From an uncultured Pseudohongiella sp. (GTDB lineage Bacteria > Pseudomonadota > Gammaproteobacteria > Pseudomonadales > Pseudohongiellaceae): a stretch of 64,000 nt of DNA. Below are positions 8,976 to 17,229 of the stretch, piece by piece. The notes below the pieces were generated by a model, which saw nothing but the letters and a program-made list of their open reading frames with translations, had not been told where the DNA came from and searched no databases. Location: the NCBI GenBank assembly GCA_951812715.1, contig OX638323.1, positions 2,584,577 through 2,648,576 on the forward strand, read 5' to 3'. The position numbers were made by a program, and so were the translations under genes. Position 1 is the first letter of the stretch; every line of letters begins with the position of its first letter.

Positions 8976-9080
8976 AAATTCCCCAGTTTTCGCTGCCGCC
9001 ACCGCGCCGGGGGCGGTGGCGGATCGCGACGCACCCATCCAGACACCGCAAAACCTTGACCGTCGCTTTCACATAGAAAT

Positions 9081-9171
9081 CCATGGGATACCCGCGCCAC
9101 TATGCCGCACATAAAACCATAGGACACCCACCCCGCTATGCCGCCCATGGATCGGAATGGGTGTCCTGTCG
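9081..9171. repeat. Tandem 36-bp-period repeat carrying the junction motif
   Basis: Two imperfect copies of a 32-bp unit lie at 9081-9112 and 9117-9148. Each contains a reversed form of the motif (GGATACCC, GGACACCC) followed by CTATGCCGC. A forward copy (AATGGGTGTCCTGTC) follows at 9156-9170. The cluster sits just upstream of the antitoxin remnant at 9200. Confidence 0.65.
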
Positions 9172-9199
9172 TGGCGCTTTATCAGGGATTTTCCGCTTC

Positions 9200-9421
9200 A
9201 TGAACAATTCTGCCGATCAACGCCTAACAAGAGCATCAATGGCGCACAGGCACTCATTGCTGGAGGACCGAATGGAGGAGCGCGAAGCTGCGCTTGAAGC
9301 GCTCCGCAAGGAGTTGGACAAGGGTTTTACTCTGGACGAATCCTACCCGGCGGAAGAAGTATTTAATCGCCTCAAGCGCAAGCACGGAAATCAGAAACAG
9401 TTAGCCTCCGGAAGAATTTGA
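9200..9421 (+). CDS. ParD/CopG-like antitoxin, possibly mosaic
   Basis: The C-terminal half, EEREAALEALRKELDKGF then YPAEEVFNRLKRKHG, is the toxin-binding part of a short ParD-like antitoxin. The N-terminal residues before ATG 9272 show no clear ribbon-helix-helix, so the DNA-binding part may be lost or replaced. Possible starts are 9200, 9239 and 9272. It overlaps the next toxin-like remnant by 4 bp, as in a normal antitoxin-toxin pair. A fragment of the same gene occurs at 513-593. Confidence 0.45.
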   Translation: MNNSADQRLTRASMAHRHSLLEDRMEEREAALEALRKELDKGFTLDESYPAEEVFNRLKRKHGNQKQLASGRI

Positions 9422-9540
9422 GGTTTTTCCGAAAAGCAGCGGAAGATCTGGAAGAGATTGACGGCAATACCGATCTTGCGAATACTGGCTCCAGACTTGA
9501 GAATATTGGCGAGTTATGCCTCGCCCCTGCAAGTGGGCTT
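9418..9540 (+). pseudogene. Truncated ParE-like toxin
   Basis: TTG 9418, overlapping the antitoxin stop, starts RFFRKAAEDLEEIDG, which resembles the first helix of ParE toxins. After about 30 residues the similarity ends and the frame runs, without a stop, into the signal peptide of the following cyclase gene. The toxin has lost its catalytic body and is probably inactive. Confidence 0.4.
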
Positions 9541-9555
9541 AATCGGAGCAAAATC

Positions 9556-10533
9556 ATGATCCATTTTCGCCTGTTGGCCTTGCTGCTCGCCATTGCCCTG
9601 TTTCACTTCATCCCCGCCGCTTCGGCCCAGCAGCTCGATCAGGCCACGGTGGACGGCTGGTTCGAGACTTTGTCCAACTGGGGCCGCTGGGGCGCGGACG
9701 ACCAGATGGGGACGGTCAATCTCATTACCGAGGAAACTCGGGTGGCCGCGGCGCGGCTGGTGCAGACCGGTGTTTCGGTATCGATGGCGCATGAGTTACT
9801 GGAAGAGGAGGCGGCGGATAACTTTAGTCCCTTCGATCACCGCATGACTTCGATCGGCAGCAGCCCCGGACCTTGGTCCGGAGACTTCGTCGGCGTTTCC
9901 TATCATGGCTACGCGCATTCGCATCTTGACGCGCTTTGTCATCGGTTCCAGTTCGGTACTACCTACAACGGCTATTCGGAAGACGAAGTCACCGAGGAAG
10001 GCTGCGCCCAATTGGCAATCACTGCCTTTGGCGACGGCATTTTCGGTCGCGGCATCGTCATGGATTTTCCCGCCATGCGCGGAATCGACTGGCTTGAGAA
10101 CGGCACGGCGATCACTATCGAGTGGCTCAATGAATGGGAAGAATTGCATGGCGTCACCGTCGGCGCCGGCGATATCGTGCTGATCCGCACCGGACGCTGG
10201 CCCCGGCGCGAAGCGCTTGGGCCGTGGAATCTGGCGGAGAATTCCGCCGGCCTGCACGCATCGACGGTGCAATGGTTCAAGGATCGCGACGTGGCTTTGA
10301 TCGGCAGCGATTCTGCGCTGGACGTGAAACCTTCTGGAGTCGAGGGCTACGGCTCGCCGGTACACGCCCTGGTGCTGGTCGCCCTGGGCATGCCCATTTT
10401 CGACAATCTTGATCTGGAAGCGGTAGCGGCTCAGGCGGAACGCCACGGCCGTGCGGAGTTTCTGTTCACAACCGCGCCGCTGCGTGTTTCGGGCGGAACT
10501 GGTTCGCCACTGAACCCGATAGCTACGTTCTGA
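9556..10533 (+). CDS. Secreted cyclase-family (PF04199-like) metal hydrolase
   Basis: The 325-residue product starts at ATG 9556 with a clear signal peptide (MIHFRLLALLLAIALFHFIPAASAQ). The mature protein shows the family's metal motif H123-x-D125-xxx-H129 in SHLDALCHR. Relatives include kynurenine formamidase and isatin hydrolase, which cleave amide or lactam bonds using Zn or Mn. A later GAGDIVLIRTGRW segment and EGYGSPVHALVLVALGMPIFDN are also typical. The export signal suggests a periplasmic role and a substrate other than N-formylkynurenine. It is convergent with the TonB receptor downstream. The upstream in-frame extension to 9418 is a toxin remnant, not part of this protein. Confidence 0.85.
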   Translation: MIHFRLLALLLAIALFHFIPAASAQQLDQATVDGWFETLSNWGRWGADDQMGTVNLITEETRVAAARLVQTGVSVSMAHELLEEEAADNFSPFDHRMTSIGSSPGPWSGDFVGVSYHGYAHSHLDALCHRFQFGTTYNGYSEDEVTEEGCAQLAITAFGDGIFGRGIVMDFPAMRGIDWLENGTAITIEWLNEWEELHGVTVGAGDIVLIRTGRWPRREALGPWNLAENSAGLHASTVQWFKDRDVALIGSDSALDVKPSGVEGYGSPVHALVLVALGMPIFDNLDLEAVAAQAERHGRAEFLFTTAPLRVSGGTGSPLNPIATF

Positions 10534-10663
10534 TTGTGGCAATCCCCGGTCGGGCGACGCATGCGTTGTCTGTTAACAGTTTGTTAGATTAACTCACACA
10601 TCCGGGCCCACGGGAGGGTCTAGCCTCCGGCGCCCGAGCACTCGTTCCGGTGCGAGCGACGCC

Positions 10664-12832
10664 CTACCACTGAAACTGGACGCGGCCGAACAGGTTGATG
10701 CCTTGGCCGTACATGCGGCTGCCTACCGGAACCACGCCGGTGGACACGCGATTGAAGCCGGTCAGGTGGTTGACGTAGTCGGTATCGAACAGGTTTTCCG
10801 CGCCGAGGGTGAACGTGATTTCCCGGCTGGTTTGCCAATTCAGATAGATATTGGTCAAATTGTACCCATCGGTCGGCGCCGCATTGTTCTTGGGATTCAT
10901 CGGATCGTGAGTATTGGTGCGGGATACCTGGTCCTGTTCCAGCACGACAACCTGCTCAATCCGGCCCGAGAAGCCGCCGGTCTCGTATAGCAGCGAAACG
11001 CGGGCGTTATCCGGATTGACGCGATACAGGTAATCCGCAACGTCGCCGCGCTCGGCGTTCACATGGGAGGCCATGCCTTCGATGCGCCAGCGGCTGTTGA
11101 AGGTATAGCCGAAGCTCAGATCCACGCCGCGGAATTCCGCTTGGGTGTTGGCGAACATGAGCGGCGTCGGGTCGCCGTTGGCGTTGCGGCTGACGCCGAC
11201 AACCGCCATATGCGTCGCGGGAACGCCCTGGATGTAATCGTCGACGTCGCGCACGAAGAAGCGGGGCGAGAACCAGTCTACGCCGTTGCTCCAGTCAAGG
11301 CCGAGTTCGAGCTGGTCCGAGGTTTCCGGCCGCAGGTCGGGATTGCCGACATAATTATTGCCGTCGCCGAGGCCGGCATTGATTTCCAGCGGAATCCACA
11401 GATAGCGCTCCTGGTAGAGCGGCGAGCGCGATTTGCGGGCGAACCCCGCTTCGACCACCAAGTTGGCAGTCAACTGGTATCGCGCTTTCGCGACCAGGTC
11501 GTGATTGTCGTCGCTTTGTTCGCGGTCGCGGGAGTTGAAGCCCTGGCGCAGCATCCATACCGCCCGCGGCGGCGTGCCCATGCCCCACATGGCAGGGTTC
11601 ATGTCGACCAGCCGGGCGGGAAATGCGTCCACGTCGCCGGCGTTCATCTCCACCCGTTCCACGCGGCCGCCGAATTCTACGTACCAATCGTTATTCAGAA
11701 TCGCCGACCATTGAGCGAAAACGGACTTGCTGTCGGTCGCAACGCCATTGAAATTTTCCACGAAGAACGGCGCGAAATCCGGATCGCTGACGAGTACGTC
11801 GTGTTCGCCGTCCTTGCCTTCGGCGCCGACTTCGAGCAGTCCCGGGCCGACTTCTATATCGAAGGCCAGCCGGAAACCGGATTCTTCGCTTTCAGCGAAC
11901 GCGAAGCGCCTGTCGTCGCCGACGAATGGCGGCAATGGCAGGCTGGAAAAATCGGGCGCCGGCCGCAGCAGGAAATTACTCATGCCATGTTCGACGTTCG
12001 ACTGGTAAACGCCAATCTCGACGCCGAGATTTCCGAGTTGCCCGTTATATCGAAAATTGAAGGTATCGGTGTCGAACCAGTCGATGTCCATGGGCAGGGT
12101 AGGCGTGCCGCTGTCTTCGGTCTCTATGCGATGCGCATCGATGAGCACCTCATGAACGCCACCGCGGAATCCATAGCCAAGCCCGTAAATCGCGCGGCTG
12201 TATTGGGTCGCGGCTACCTCGCCGTCGGCCGATTCGAAGTTGTCGCCCTGGTCCAGATTACCGATGCCGTAGAGTCGGTGATTGGCGTTGCTGCCGCCCA
12301 AAATCAGCGAACCGCTGGTACTGCCGGCGGCGGACCCGGCCGACAGCTCGGAATCGCCATGCCAATCCCAGCCGTCGCCGTCATTGAACGCGGGCCGTTT
12401 CCAGCTAGCCGTCGCGGCCCCGCCGATGCCGCCCCCGGTGGAGATGGAAGCGATTCCCTGTTCGACTACCAGGTCTTCCATCAATGCCGAAGGAATGTGG
12501 TGCAAGGGCGGCGCCATCCAGTTGGGTCCGCCCCCATGAATCAGCATGCCGTCAATTCGCACGTTTATGCGCGGGCCGAACATGCCACGGTATTGTATCT
12601 GGCCGGTCAGTGGCCCGTTATGGTTGGCGCCGCCGCCGGGCACGCGGTTGATGAGCAGGGCGGAATCCGCGCCGGAACTCGTGCGCTGGGCATTGAACTG
12701 GGTTTCGAGAAACTCCTGCCGCCCGACCACGCGAATTTCACTGACTTCCTCGCTCTGGGCGAGAAGCGGCCCGCTTGCGGTGAGTAGAATGTGCGCCATG
12801 GCGGCGCCGAAAACTGTTCTTTTCACTATCAC
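10664..12832 (-). CDS. TonB-dependent outer-membrane receptor, copper-receptor-like plug
   Basis: The 722-residue product has a signal peptide ending near LLAQ, a plug domain and a long 22-strand type barrel ending in an aromatic residue (GRVQFQW). The plug contains M96, H99, M106 and H111-H112 within DGMLIHGGGPNWMAPPLHH. This closely resembles the metal-rich loop of OprC/NosA-type copper receptors, where PNxMxPP is typical. Copper or a copper complex is therefore a plausible ligand, though not proven. The gene is divergent from the TPR protein and convergent with the cyclase gene. Copper import would fit the copper enzymes elsewhere in the window. Confidence 0.8.
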   Translation of the reverse strand: MIVKRTVFGAAMAHILLTASGPLLAQSEEVSEIRVVGRQEFLETQFNAQRTSSGADSALLINRVPGGGANHNGPLTGQIQYRGMFGPRINVRIDGMLIHGGGPNWMAPPLHHIPSALMEDLVVEQGIASISTGGGIGGAATASWKRPAFNDGDGWDWHGDSELSAGSAAGSTSGSLILGGSNANHRLYGIGNLDQGDNFESADGEVAATQYSRAIYGLGYGFRGGVHEVLIDAHRIETEDSGTPTLPMDIDWFDTDTFNFRYNGQLGNLGVEIGVYQSNVEHGMSNFLLRPAPDFSSLPLPPFVGDDRRFAFAESEESGFRLAFDIEVGPGLLEVGAEGKDGEHDVLVSDPDFAPFFVENFNGVATDSKSVFAQWSAILNNDWYVEFGGRVERVEMNAGDVDAFPARLVDMNPAMWGMGTPPRAVWMLRQGFNSRDREQSDDNHDLVAKARYQLTANLVVEAGFARKSRSPLYQERYLWIPLEINAGLGDGNNYVGNPDLRPETSDQLELGLDWSNGVDWFSPRFFVRDVDDYIQGVPATHMAVVGVSRNANGDPTPLMFANTQAEFRGVDLSFGYTFNSRWRIEGMASHVNAERGDVADYLYRVNPDNARVSLLYETGGFSGRIEQVVVLEQDQVSRTNTHDPMNPKNNAAPTDGYNLTNIYLNWQTSREITFTLGAENLFDTDYVNHLTGFNRVSTGVVPVGSRMYGQGINLFGRVQFQW

Positions 12833-13000
12833 GGCAATCCTGGTGTCGTTGCGAAAGCGGGGAAATTATAGTTTTGCCGGGGGCGAAATCCATGTGGCAT
12901 ATTGTCACAGCGCTTGCGGGAAAAGGTGATTCCGGCGCCGAATCGCGGTAAATTTGACTGGTTCGATGCGACCCGCGATCGATAGAAGACATGAGAAGAC

Positions 13001-13999
13001 ATGGCGCGATCTTTTGACTACTCCGTAATGTTGTCATTGCTGCTGGCGCTGCCGGCGCAGGCTGCCCTGGCGGTTCAGCCGGACGCCGGCGACGAATCCC
13101 TGGCCCTTGCCCGGGAGCTGGAACGGCGCGAGACGGCAGTGGAAAACCTGCGCGGCGAACTCGGCGTATATCATCCCGCCTTGCGGGAAGCATATGGTGA
13201 ACTGGGCGGGTTTTATCTTGAGCTGGAAGATTACGAGCAATCCGTTTCCATCTATGGCGACGCGCTCGAAATCGCCCGCATCAATGACGGCCTCTACAGC
13301 GAGTCGCAACTGCGCATCATCGACGCCATGATCGCGGGCAACGAGGGTCTGGCGGACTGGGAAGCGGTGGACGACCTGCACCACTTCCGTTTTCACCTGG
13401 CGAGCCGCCTCTGGGAATTGACCGACAGCCGTCATCTGGCGGCGATCAGCGAGTATGGCGGCTGGACAATGAGAGCGATCCGGAACGATCTACTCGGCGA
13501 TAGCAGTTGGGTCGTTCAGGGGGCGATCGACGATGTGGGTTCGATCTACCGGCGCGCGATCGCTGCCCTGGAGCGGGCGCCGGAAACGCGGCCGCTGGAT
13601 CTGGCGGATCTGCTCCGCGGCAAGGCCGAACTGGATATCTACATGATGCGCGCGGTAGCCGGCACGCCCTATGACTATTTCCCGGCCAGCGTGCCGCGCT
13701 ACCTCAACCAGATGCGTTGCCGAACGGTTGCGGGACCCAATGGCCAGGCGCTGCGGCGATGCGTGAACGTGCAGGTGGAGAACCCGCGCTATCGCGATTC
13801 CCAGCGCAACAACAAGCGCATGGCCTTGACGCGGTATTCCAGCGCCATCAACGACGGCATCGAAAGACTGACCATGATCCGTGATCGCGGCGATGGCCTT
13901 TCCAGTGCGGAGTTGGCGGATATCGACGCCCGCATCGCGCAACTCGAAGCGGAATACCAGCAGTATTACCGGCGCGGCCGCCGGGATTCGCTGTTCTGA
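13001..13999 (+). CDS. Exported TPR-like protein of unknown function
   Basis: The 332-residue protein begins with a hydrophobic export segment (VMLSLLLALPAQAALA). Next come helical repeats similar to tetratricopeptides, clearest at YHPALREAYGELGGFYLELEDYEQSVSIYGDALEIAR (positions about 65-100). The rest is helical and charged, ending in an Arg-rich YYRRGRRDSLF tail. TPRs usually mediate protein contacts, and export places it in the periplasm or outer membrane. No enzyme motif is visible. It may act with the divergently transcribed TonB receptor, which is only a positional guess. Confidence 0.7.
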   Translation: MARSFDYSVMLSLLLALPAQAALAVQPDAGDESLALARELERRETAVENLRGELGVYHPALREAYGELGGFYLELEDYEQSVSIYGDALEIARINDGLYSESQLRIIDAMIAGNEGLADWEAVDDLHHFRFHLASRLWELTDSRHLAAISEYGGWTMRAIRNDLLGDSSWVVQGAIDDVGSIYRRAIAALERAPETRPLDLADLLRGKAELDIYMMRAVAGTPYDYFPASVPRYLNQMRCRTVAGPNGQALRRCVNVQVENPRYRDSQRNNKRMALTRYSSAINDGIERLTMIRDRGDGLSSAELADIDARIAQLEAEYQQYYRRGRRDSLF

Positions 14000-14020
14000 G
14001 CGCGGGGCGCGCGCTCTACT

Positions 14021-14109
14021 GTCATTCCGCGCGCGGTCGCGGAATCTCGGTGGATATGGAGCAAGCCCAGGGAGATTCCGCGACTGCGCTTCGCTCCGCG
14101 CGGAATGAC
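14021..14109. repeat. Family C BIME-like inverted repeat, copy 1
   Basis: Outer arms GTCATTCCGCGC (14021-14032) and GCGCGGAATGAC (14098-14109) are perfect complements; an inner pair around GGAATCTC/GAGATTCC also matches. It lies between the TPR gene and the peroxiredoxin gene. Confidence 0.8.
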
Positions 14110-14209
14110 GCAGGGGTAGGCGGACGGCATGGACAAATTTCCCGTTTCGTTGTACAAATAGCACTGTTCGACCGCAGTCTGCGGTATGAAACTCAAGCGG
14201 AGGAAACCG

Positions 14210-14743
14210 ATGTTGAAATTTGCCAGCCGACTGGCCTATTTGCTGCTGCTGAGCGCGGCGGCGCTGATTGGTCAATCAGCAGTCGCGTTGGAAGTAGGAG
14301 ACCGGGCGCCGGATTTTTCATTGCCGGGCTCTGACGGCAACACTTACAGCCTTTCCCAGTTTGTCGGGGAAAAGCCGGTTGTCATCGCCTTTTTCCCTAA
14401 AGCCTTTACCAGCGGCTGAACCATGCAATGCAAGGCGCTGCGTGACAGTGCCGAAGAAATCCAGAAGTACGATGTAGCGTATTTCATGGTCAGCGTGGAT
14501 TCGCTGGAAGACAATACCGCTTTTGCTGAACAGAATCATGCCAGCTTTCCTGTCCTGGCCAATCCGGAAAAGGACATGGTCGAAGCTTATGGGGCGCTGA
14601 TGCCGGTCGGGTTCGCCAATCGCTGGACTTACTATATTGACGCCGATGGCGTCATTCTGAAGATTGACAAGGACACCGACCCGGAAACCGCCGGCGAGGT
14701 AATGGCGAGAACCATGGGTGAACTGGGGTTCCCCCAAATCTGA
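14210..14743 (+). CDS. Peroxiredoxin with UGA at the peroxidatic position (probable selenoprotein)
   Basis: Reading through the TGA at 14417-14419 gives a 177-residue AhpC/TSA-fold protein. It has a signal peptide (LLLLSAAALIGQSAVA), VGDRAPDFSLPG, FFPKAFTSG-U-TMQCKALRD and an intact C-terminal half. The TGA falls exactly where bacterioferritin-comigratory-type peroxiredoxins have the peroxidatic Cys. A second Cys lies four residues later. The 108 codons downstream contain no further stop. Selenocysteine forms of such peroxiredoxins are known. ATG 14210 is chosen because GCGGAGGA precedes it by 6 bp. The alternative is a one-base nonsense mutation (TGC or TGT to TGA). A SECIS-like hairpin follows the UGA. 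It would reduce peroxides in the periplasm. Confidence 0.75.
14434..14452 (+). promoter_or_regulatory. Candidate bacterial SECIS hairpin
   Basis: GGCGCTG (14434-14440), loop CGTGA, CAGTGCC (14446-14452) forms a 7-bp stem with one G-U pair. The loop starts 21 nt after the UGA and has G in its second position. This fits the general bacterial SECIS model (short apical loop with an early G, 16-37 nt from UGA), which recruits SelB. Confidence 0.5.
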
Positions 14744-14753
14744 TATCCGTTGC

Positions 14754-15115
14754 AGGGGTGAGGGTTGGTCGGCGGAGCCGCTCGAAAGCGCCGCTTTCGA
14801 TGACTCGAACGACTCGCCATGGGCGAGGACGAGGGTTTGCGAAGAGCTGACTTTGTGCGCGGGCCAAGTGACCCCAATCGGTGATTGGGGCCGGAGCGGG
14901 AGCCGGAGCCGCTCGAAAGCGCCGCTTTCGATGACTCGAACGACTCGCCATGGGCGAGGACGAGAGTTCGCGAAGAGCTGGCTTTGTGCGCGGGCCAAGC
15001 GGCCCCAATCCGTGATTGGCGCCGGGCCGGGGCGGGAGCCGGAGCCGCTGAGGCCGGGAGTTACTTAGACCTCCCATGTCGCGCCAAGGACGGCATATGC
15101 AAACCAACAGAATGC
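14754..15115 (+). repeat. Family B repeat, two tandem 131-bp units plus ends
   Basis: A unit containing the hairpin TCGAAAGC-GCC-GCTTTCGA and the CTCGCCATGGGCGAG palindrome is repeated with a period of 131 bp (hairpins near 14782 and 14913). A trailing part around 15080-15115 matches the distal end of the element at 60400-60435. This 380-bp gap holds no gene; it separates the peroxiredoxin and DUF3014 genes. Confidence 0.8.
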
Positions 15116-15123
15116 GCTAGCCA

Positions 15124-16002
15124 ATGAAAAAGTCAGGTTTGCTAATCATAGCCAGCGTCGCGATCGTGTCGCTGGCCGCGCTCGTCTGGCTGAGTCTGAG
15201 CTTCGATGAGCCGTCGGGAACCATTACCCGGGTAATCGAACCTCCCACTCCGATTCCGATAGAGCCGGAACCCGCGCCCGCGCCAGTCAGGCCAATCACT
15301 CCGCCCGCGCAATCCTCAGTTACCGCCGTTGAGCCGGCCGCCGCAGCCGAACCTGTTATTGAAGTGCCGGCACAGCCAAGCGTAGAACCCGAATCGGCGT
15401 CGGCGGCCGAGCCCGAAGTCGCGCTACCCAGTCTCAATGACAGCGATGGTTTCGTTCGCGAACGGCTGCGGACCTTGCGTGAAGACGCTACGCTGTTGCG
15501 CTTGCTTGCCGACGATCAGTTGATCCGCAAGTTCGTCGTCTTCGTGGAGAACATCAGCCGCTACGAGTTTCCTCAAACCGATCTGCCTTATCGTCCCATC
15601 GGGGTGGAAATGCCGGTGCGCGAACTAGATCAGAACCTGTTCCTGATGGAAGACGACGCCTATACCCGCTTCGACGGTTTCATTGACGTCATGGTAGCGG
15701 TCGATACCGAACAGGCTTATACCTTGTACCGGCTGCTACGACCGCTGTTCCAGCAAGCTTACGCCGAGATCGGCTATCGCGATCGCGACTTCGATGACGC
15801 GCTGCGCCAGGCGATCAACAATGTACTGCGGGCAACCGATGCCGAAGGGCCATTCCAGTTGGTGAAGCCTTCGGTGATGTACCTGTTCGCGGATTCGGAG
15901 CTTGAGAACGCCGATGCCGTGAACAAGCAGTTGATTCGCATCGGGCCGCGCAACAGTACTCGTTTGCTGGCCAAACTGGCCGAATTCGTCGTTCTGCTGT
16001 AG
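15124..16002 (+). CDS. DUF3014 single-pass membrane protein
   Basis: The 292-residue protein has an N-terminal membrane anchor (LLIIASVAIVSLAALVWLSL). A Pro/Ala/Glu-rich linker of about 80 residues follows. The globular C-terminal domain (LRTLREDATLLRLLADDQLIRKFVVFVENIS onwards) matches the DUF3014 family as I recall it. The linker suggests the domain reaches across the periplasm. Function is unknown. It stands alone between family B repeats and the sulfurtransferase gene. Confidence 0.8.
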   Translation: MKKSGLLIIASVAIVSLAALVWLSLSFDEPSGTITRVIEPPTPIPIEPEPAPAPVRPITPPAQSSVTAVEPAAAAEPVIEVPAQPSVEPESASAAEPEVALPSLNDSDGFVRERLRTLREDATLLRLLADDQLIRKFVVFVENISRYEFPQTDLPYRPIGVEMPVRELDQNLFLMEDDAYTRFDGFIDVMVAVDTEQAYTLYRLLRPLFQQAYAEIGYRDRDFDDALRQAINNVLRATDAEGPFQLVKPSVMYLFADSELENADAVNKQLIRIGPRNSTRLLAKLAEFVVLL

Positions 16003-16225
16003 TCTCCGTTTTTGCGATTGCCCGTTCCCTGGGCGCTTCCAGACGCCGTCTGAATATGTTCCCGACTTGCGCGGGCTTCTTTCAGCCATCGTCACGCGCC
16101 CTCGTTGCCACGGCCTGCCGACGGCTCCCATGGAGGGTCGCCGACGGCACAATTTGGACAAACAAGGGGTGAGGCGGGCCGTGCTCGCAAAGATTGTTCA
16201 AAAGTACGGAACACATGGCGAAAAT
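16003..16225. other. Intergenic region upstream of sseA
   Basis: The stretch contains a hairpin-forming CCGACGGC pair around a CATGG centre (about 16119-16147) and no convincing gene. An in-frame extension of the sulfurtransferase to 16067 exists but lacks family similarity. Confidence 0.4.
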
Positions 16226-17092
16226 ATGACAAACCCCTCAGATGCCAAGCTCGTTGTCCCAGCGTCGCTGGTCGAAGTTTCCTGGTTGGCCGCCAATCTC
16301 GGGGCGCCGAATCTGCTCGTGCTCGATGCCTCGATTCCGCCGGTTGTGCCGGGCCTGAACTCGATCAACGCCGAAGGGCCGTTCAAGGTGATTCCCGGCG
16401 CCCGCCGTTTCGATTATGACAAGGACGTCTGCAAACCTGATACTTCACTTCCACACATGTTGCCCGGCCCCGAACTCTTTCAGCGGAAAGCCCGGGCGCT
16501 TGGCGTCAATGCCGATTCGGCTGTCGTGGTCTACGATGATAGCGGCATGTACGCCAGTCCCAGGGCCTGGTGGATGTTTCGCGCCATGGGGCATGACAAT
16601 GTCGCGGTATTGAGCGGCGGCTTGCCCGCCTGGGTCGCGGCGGACCAGCCACTGACGGATTCGCTGGCGGAAGCGGAGGCGGATGGAGATTTCGCCGCCG
16701 AATTCAGGCCGCATCTGGTCAGCGATTACCGGATGGTGCTGGAAGCACTGGCAGATGACTCGTGCCGGGTGCTCGATGCGCGTTCGCCAGGCCGATTCAA
16801 GGGCGTCGATCCCGAACCGCGGCCGGGACTGCGCGGGGGACATATGCCCAATGCCAGCAATCTACCGTTCGTCAGGCTATTGGAAAACGGCGCAATGAAG
16901 CCGCCTGAAGCATTGCGCGATATTTTCGCTGAATTCGGCGCTCCCGAATGCCGCTTCATCAGTAGTTGCGGCTCCGGCATCACCGCCTGCGTGATTGCCC
17001 TGGCGGCCCATCAGGCCGGCCTGAACGATGTCTCCGTCTACGACGGCTCCTGGGTCGAATGGGGTACTCCAGGCCATTTGCCGGTGGTCTGA
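16226..17092 (+). CDS. sseA: 3-mercaptopyruvate/thiosulfate sulfurtransferase
   Basis: The 288-residue protein consists of two rhodanese domains. The inactive N-terminal one contains [24 protein letters not shown], and the C-terminal one carries the catalytic loop with C248 in [13 protein letters not shown](V/I)T is the loop typical of mercaptopyruvate sulfurtransferases, which move sulfane sulfur to thiols or cyanide. Start ATG 16226 gives the normal family length; residues upstream are not conserved. It is followed by trhO, another rhodanese-domain gene, so the pair may share sulfur-relay functions. The four-hairpin element lies between them. Confidence 0.9.
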   Translation: MTNPSDAKLVVPASLVEVSWLAANLGAPNLLVLDASIPPVVPGLNSINAEGPFKVIPGARRFDYDKDVCKPDTSLPHMLPGPELFQRKARALGVNADSAVVVYDDSGMYASPRAWWMFRAMGHDNVAVLSGGLPAWVAADQPLTDSLAEAEADGDFAAEFRPHLVSDYRMVLEALADDSCRVLDARSPGRFKGVDPEPRPGLRGGHMPNASNLPFVRLLENGAMKPPEALRDIFAEFGAPECRFISSCGSGITACVIALAAHQAGLNDVSVYDGSWVEWGTPGHLPVV

Positions 17093-17103
17093 CTTGTTTC
17101 TCC

Positions 17104-17213
17104 GGAAAATTCCATCCTTGGAATTTTCCTTATCGCAAAACAAAAGCGTCGTTTTGTTTTGCTCCGAATTCAATGGCTTGCGCCATCGAATTCGACGGCA
17201 CATCCCTGTGCCG
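17104..17213 (+). repeat. Family A four-hairpin element, copy 1 (trhO leader)
   Basis: Four consecutive hairpins: GGAAAATTCCA with TGGAATTTTCC (11 bp); GCAAAACAAAA with TTTTGTTTTGC (11 bp); GAATTCAATGGC with GCCATCGAATTC (one mismatch); CGGCACA with TGTGCCG (7 bp). It ends 2 nt before the AGGGAG ribosome binding site of trhO, so it would be in the leader RNA if transcription starts upstream. Confidence 0.85.
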
Positions 17214-17229
17214 CAGGGAGTTCGAGCGA

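Noticed and set aside
9081..9171. Possible CRISPR array
   Set aside because: Only two imperfect units with 4-bp gaps, no spacers and no cas genes.
9418..9555. N-terminal extension of the cyclase protein
   Set aside because: It encodes a ParE-like stub and lacks a signal peptide; ATG 9556 starts a proper signal.
11063..12787. 574-codon frame opposite the first TonB receptor
   Set aside because: Composition is that of a shadow frame; the receptor on the other strand has signal peptide, plug and barrel.
14417..14419. Peroxiredoxin as two separate genes
   Set aside because: Each half alone lacks a working fold, and the frame is unchanged across the TGA.
14754..15115. Possible small RNA gene in the family B tandem
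   Set aside because: Structured and repeated, but no promoter or terminator was found; listed as a repeat instead.
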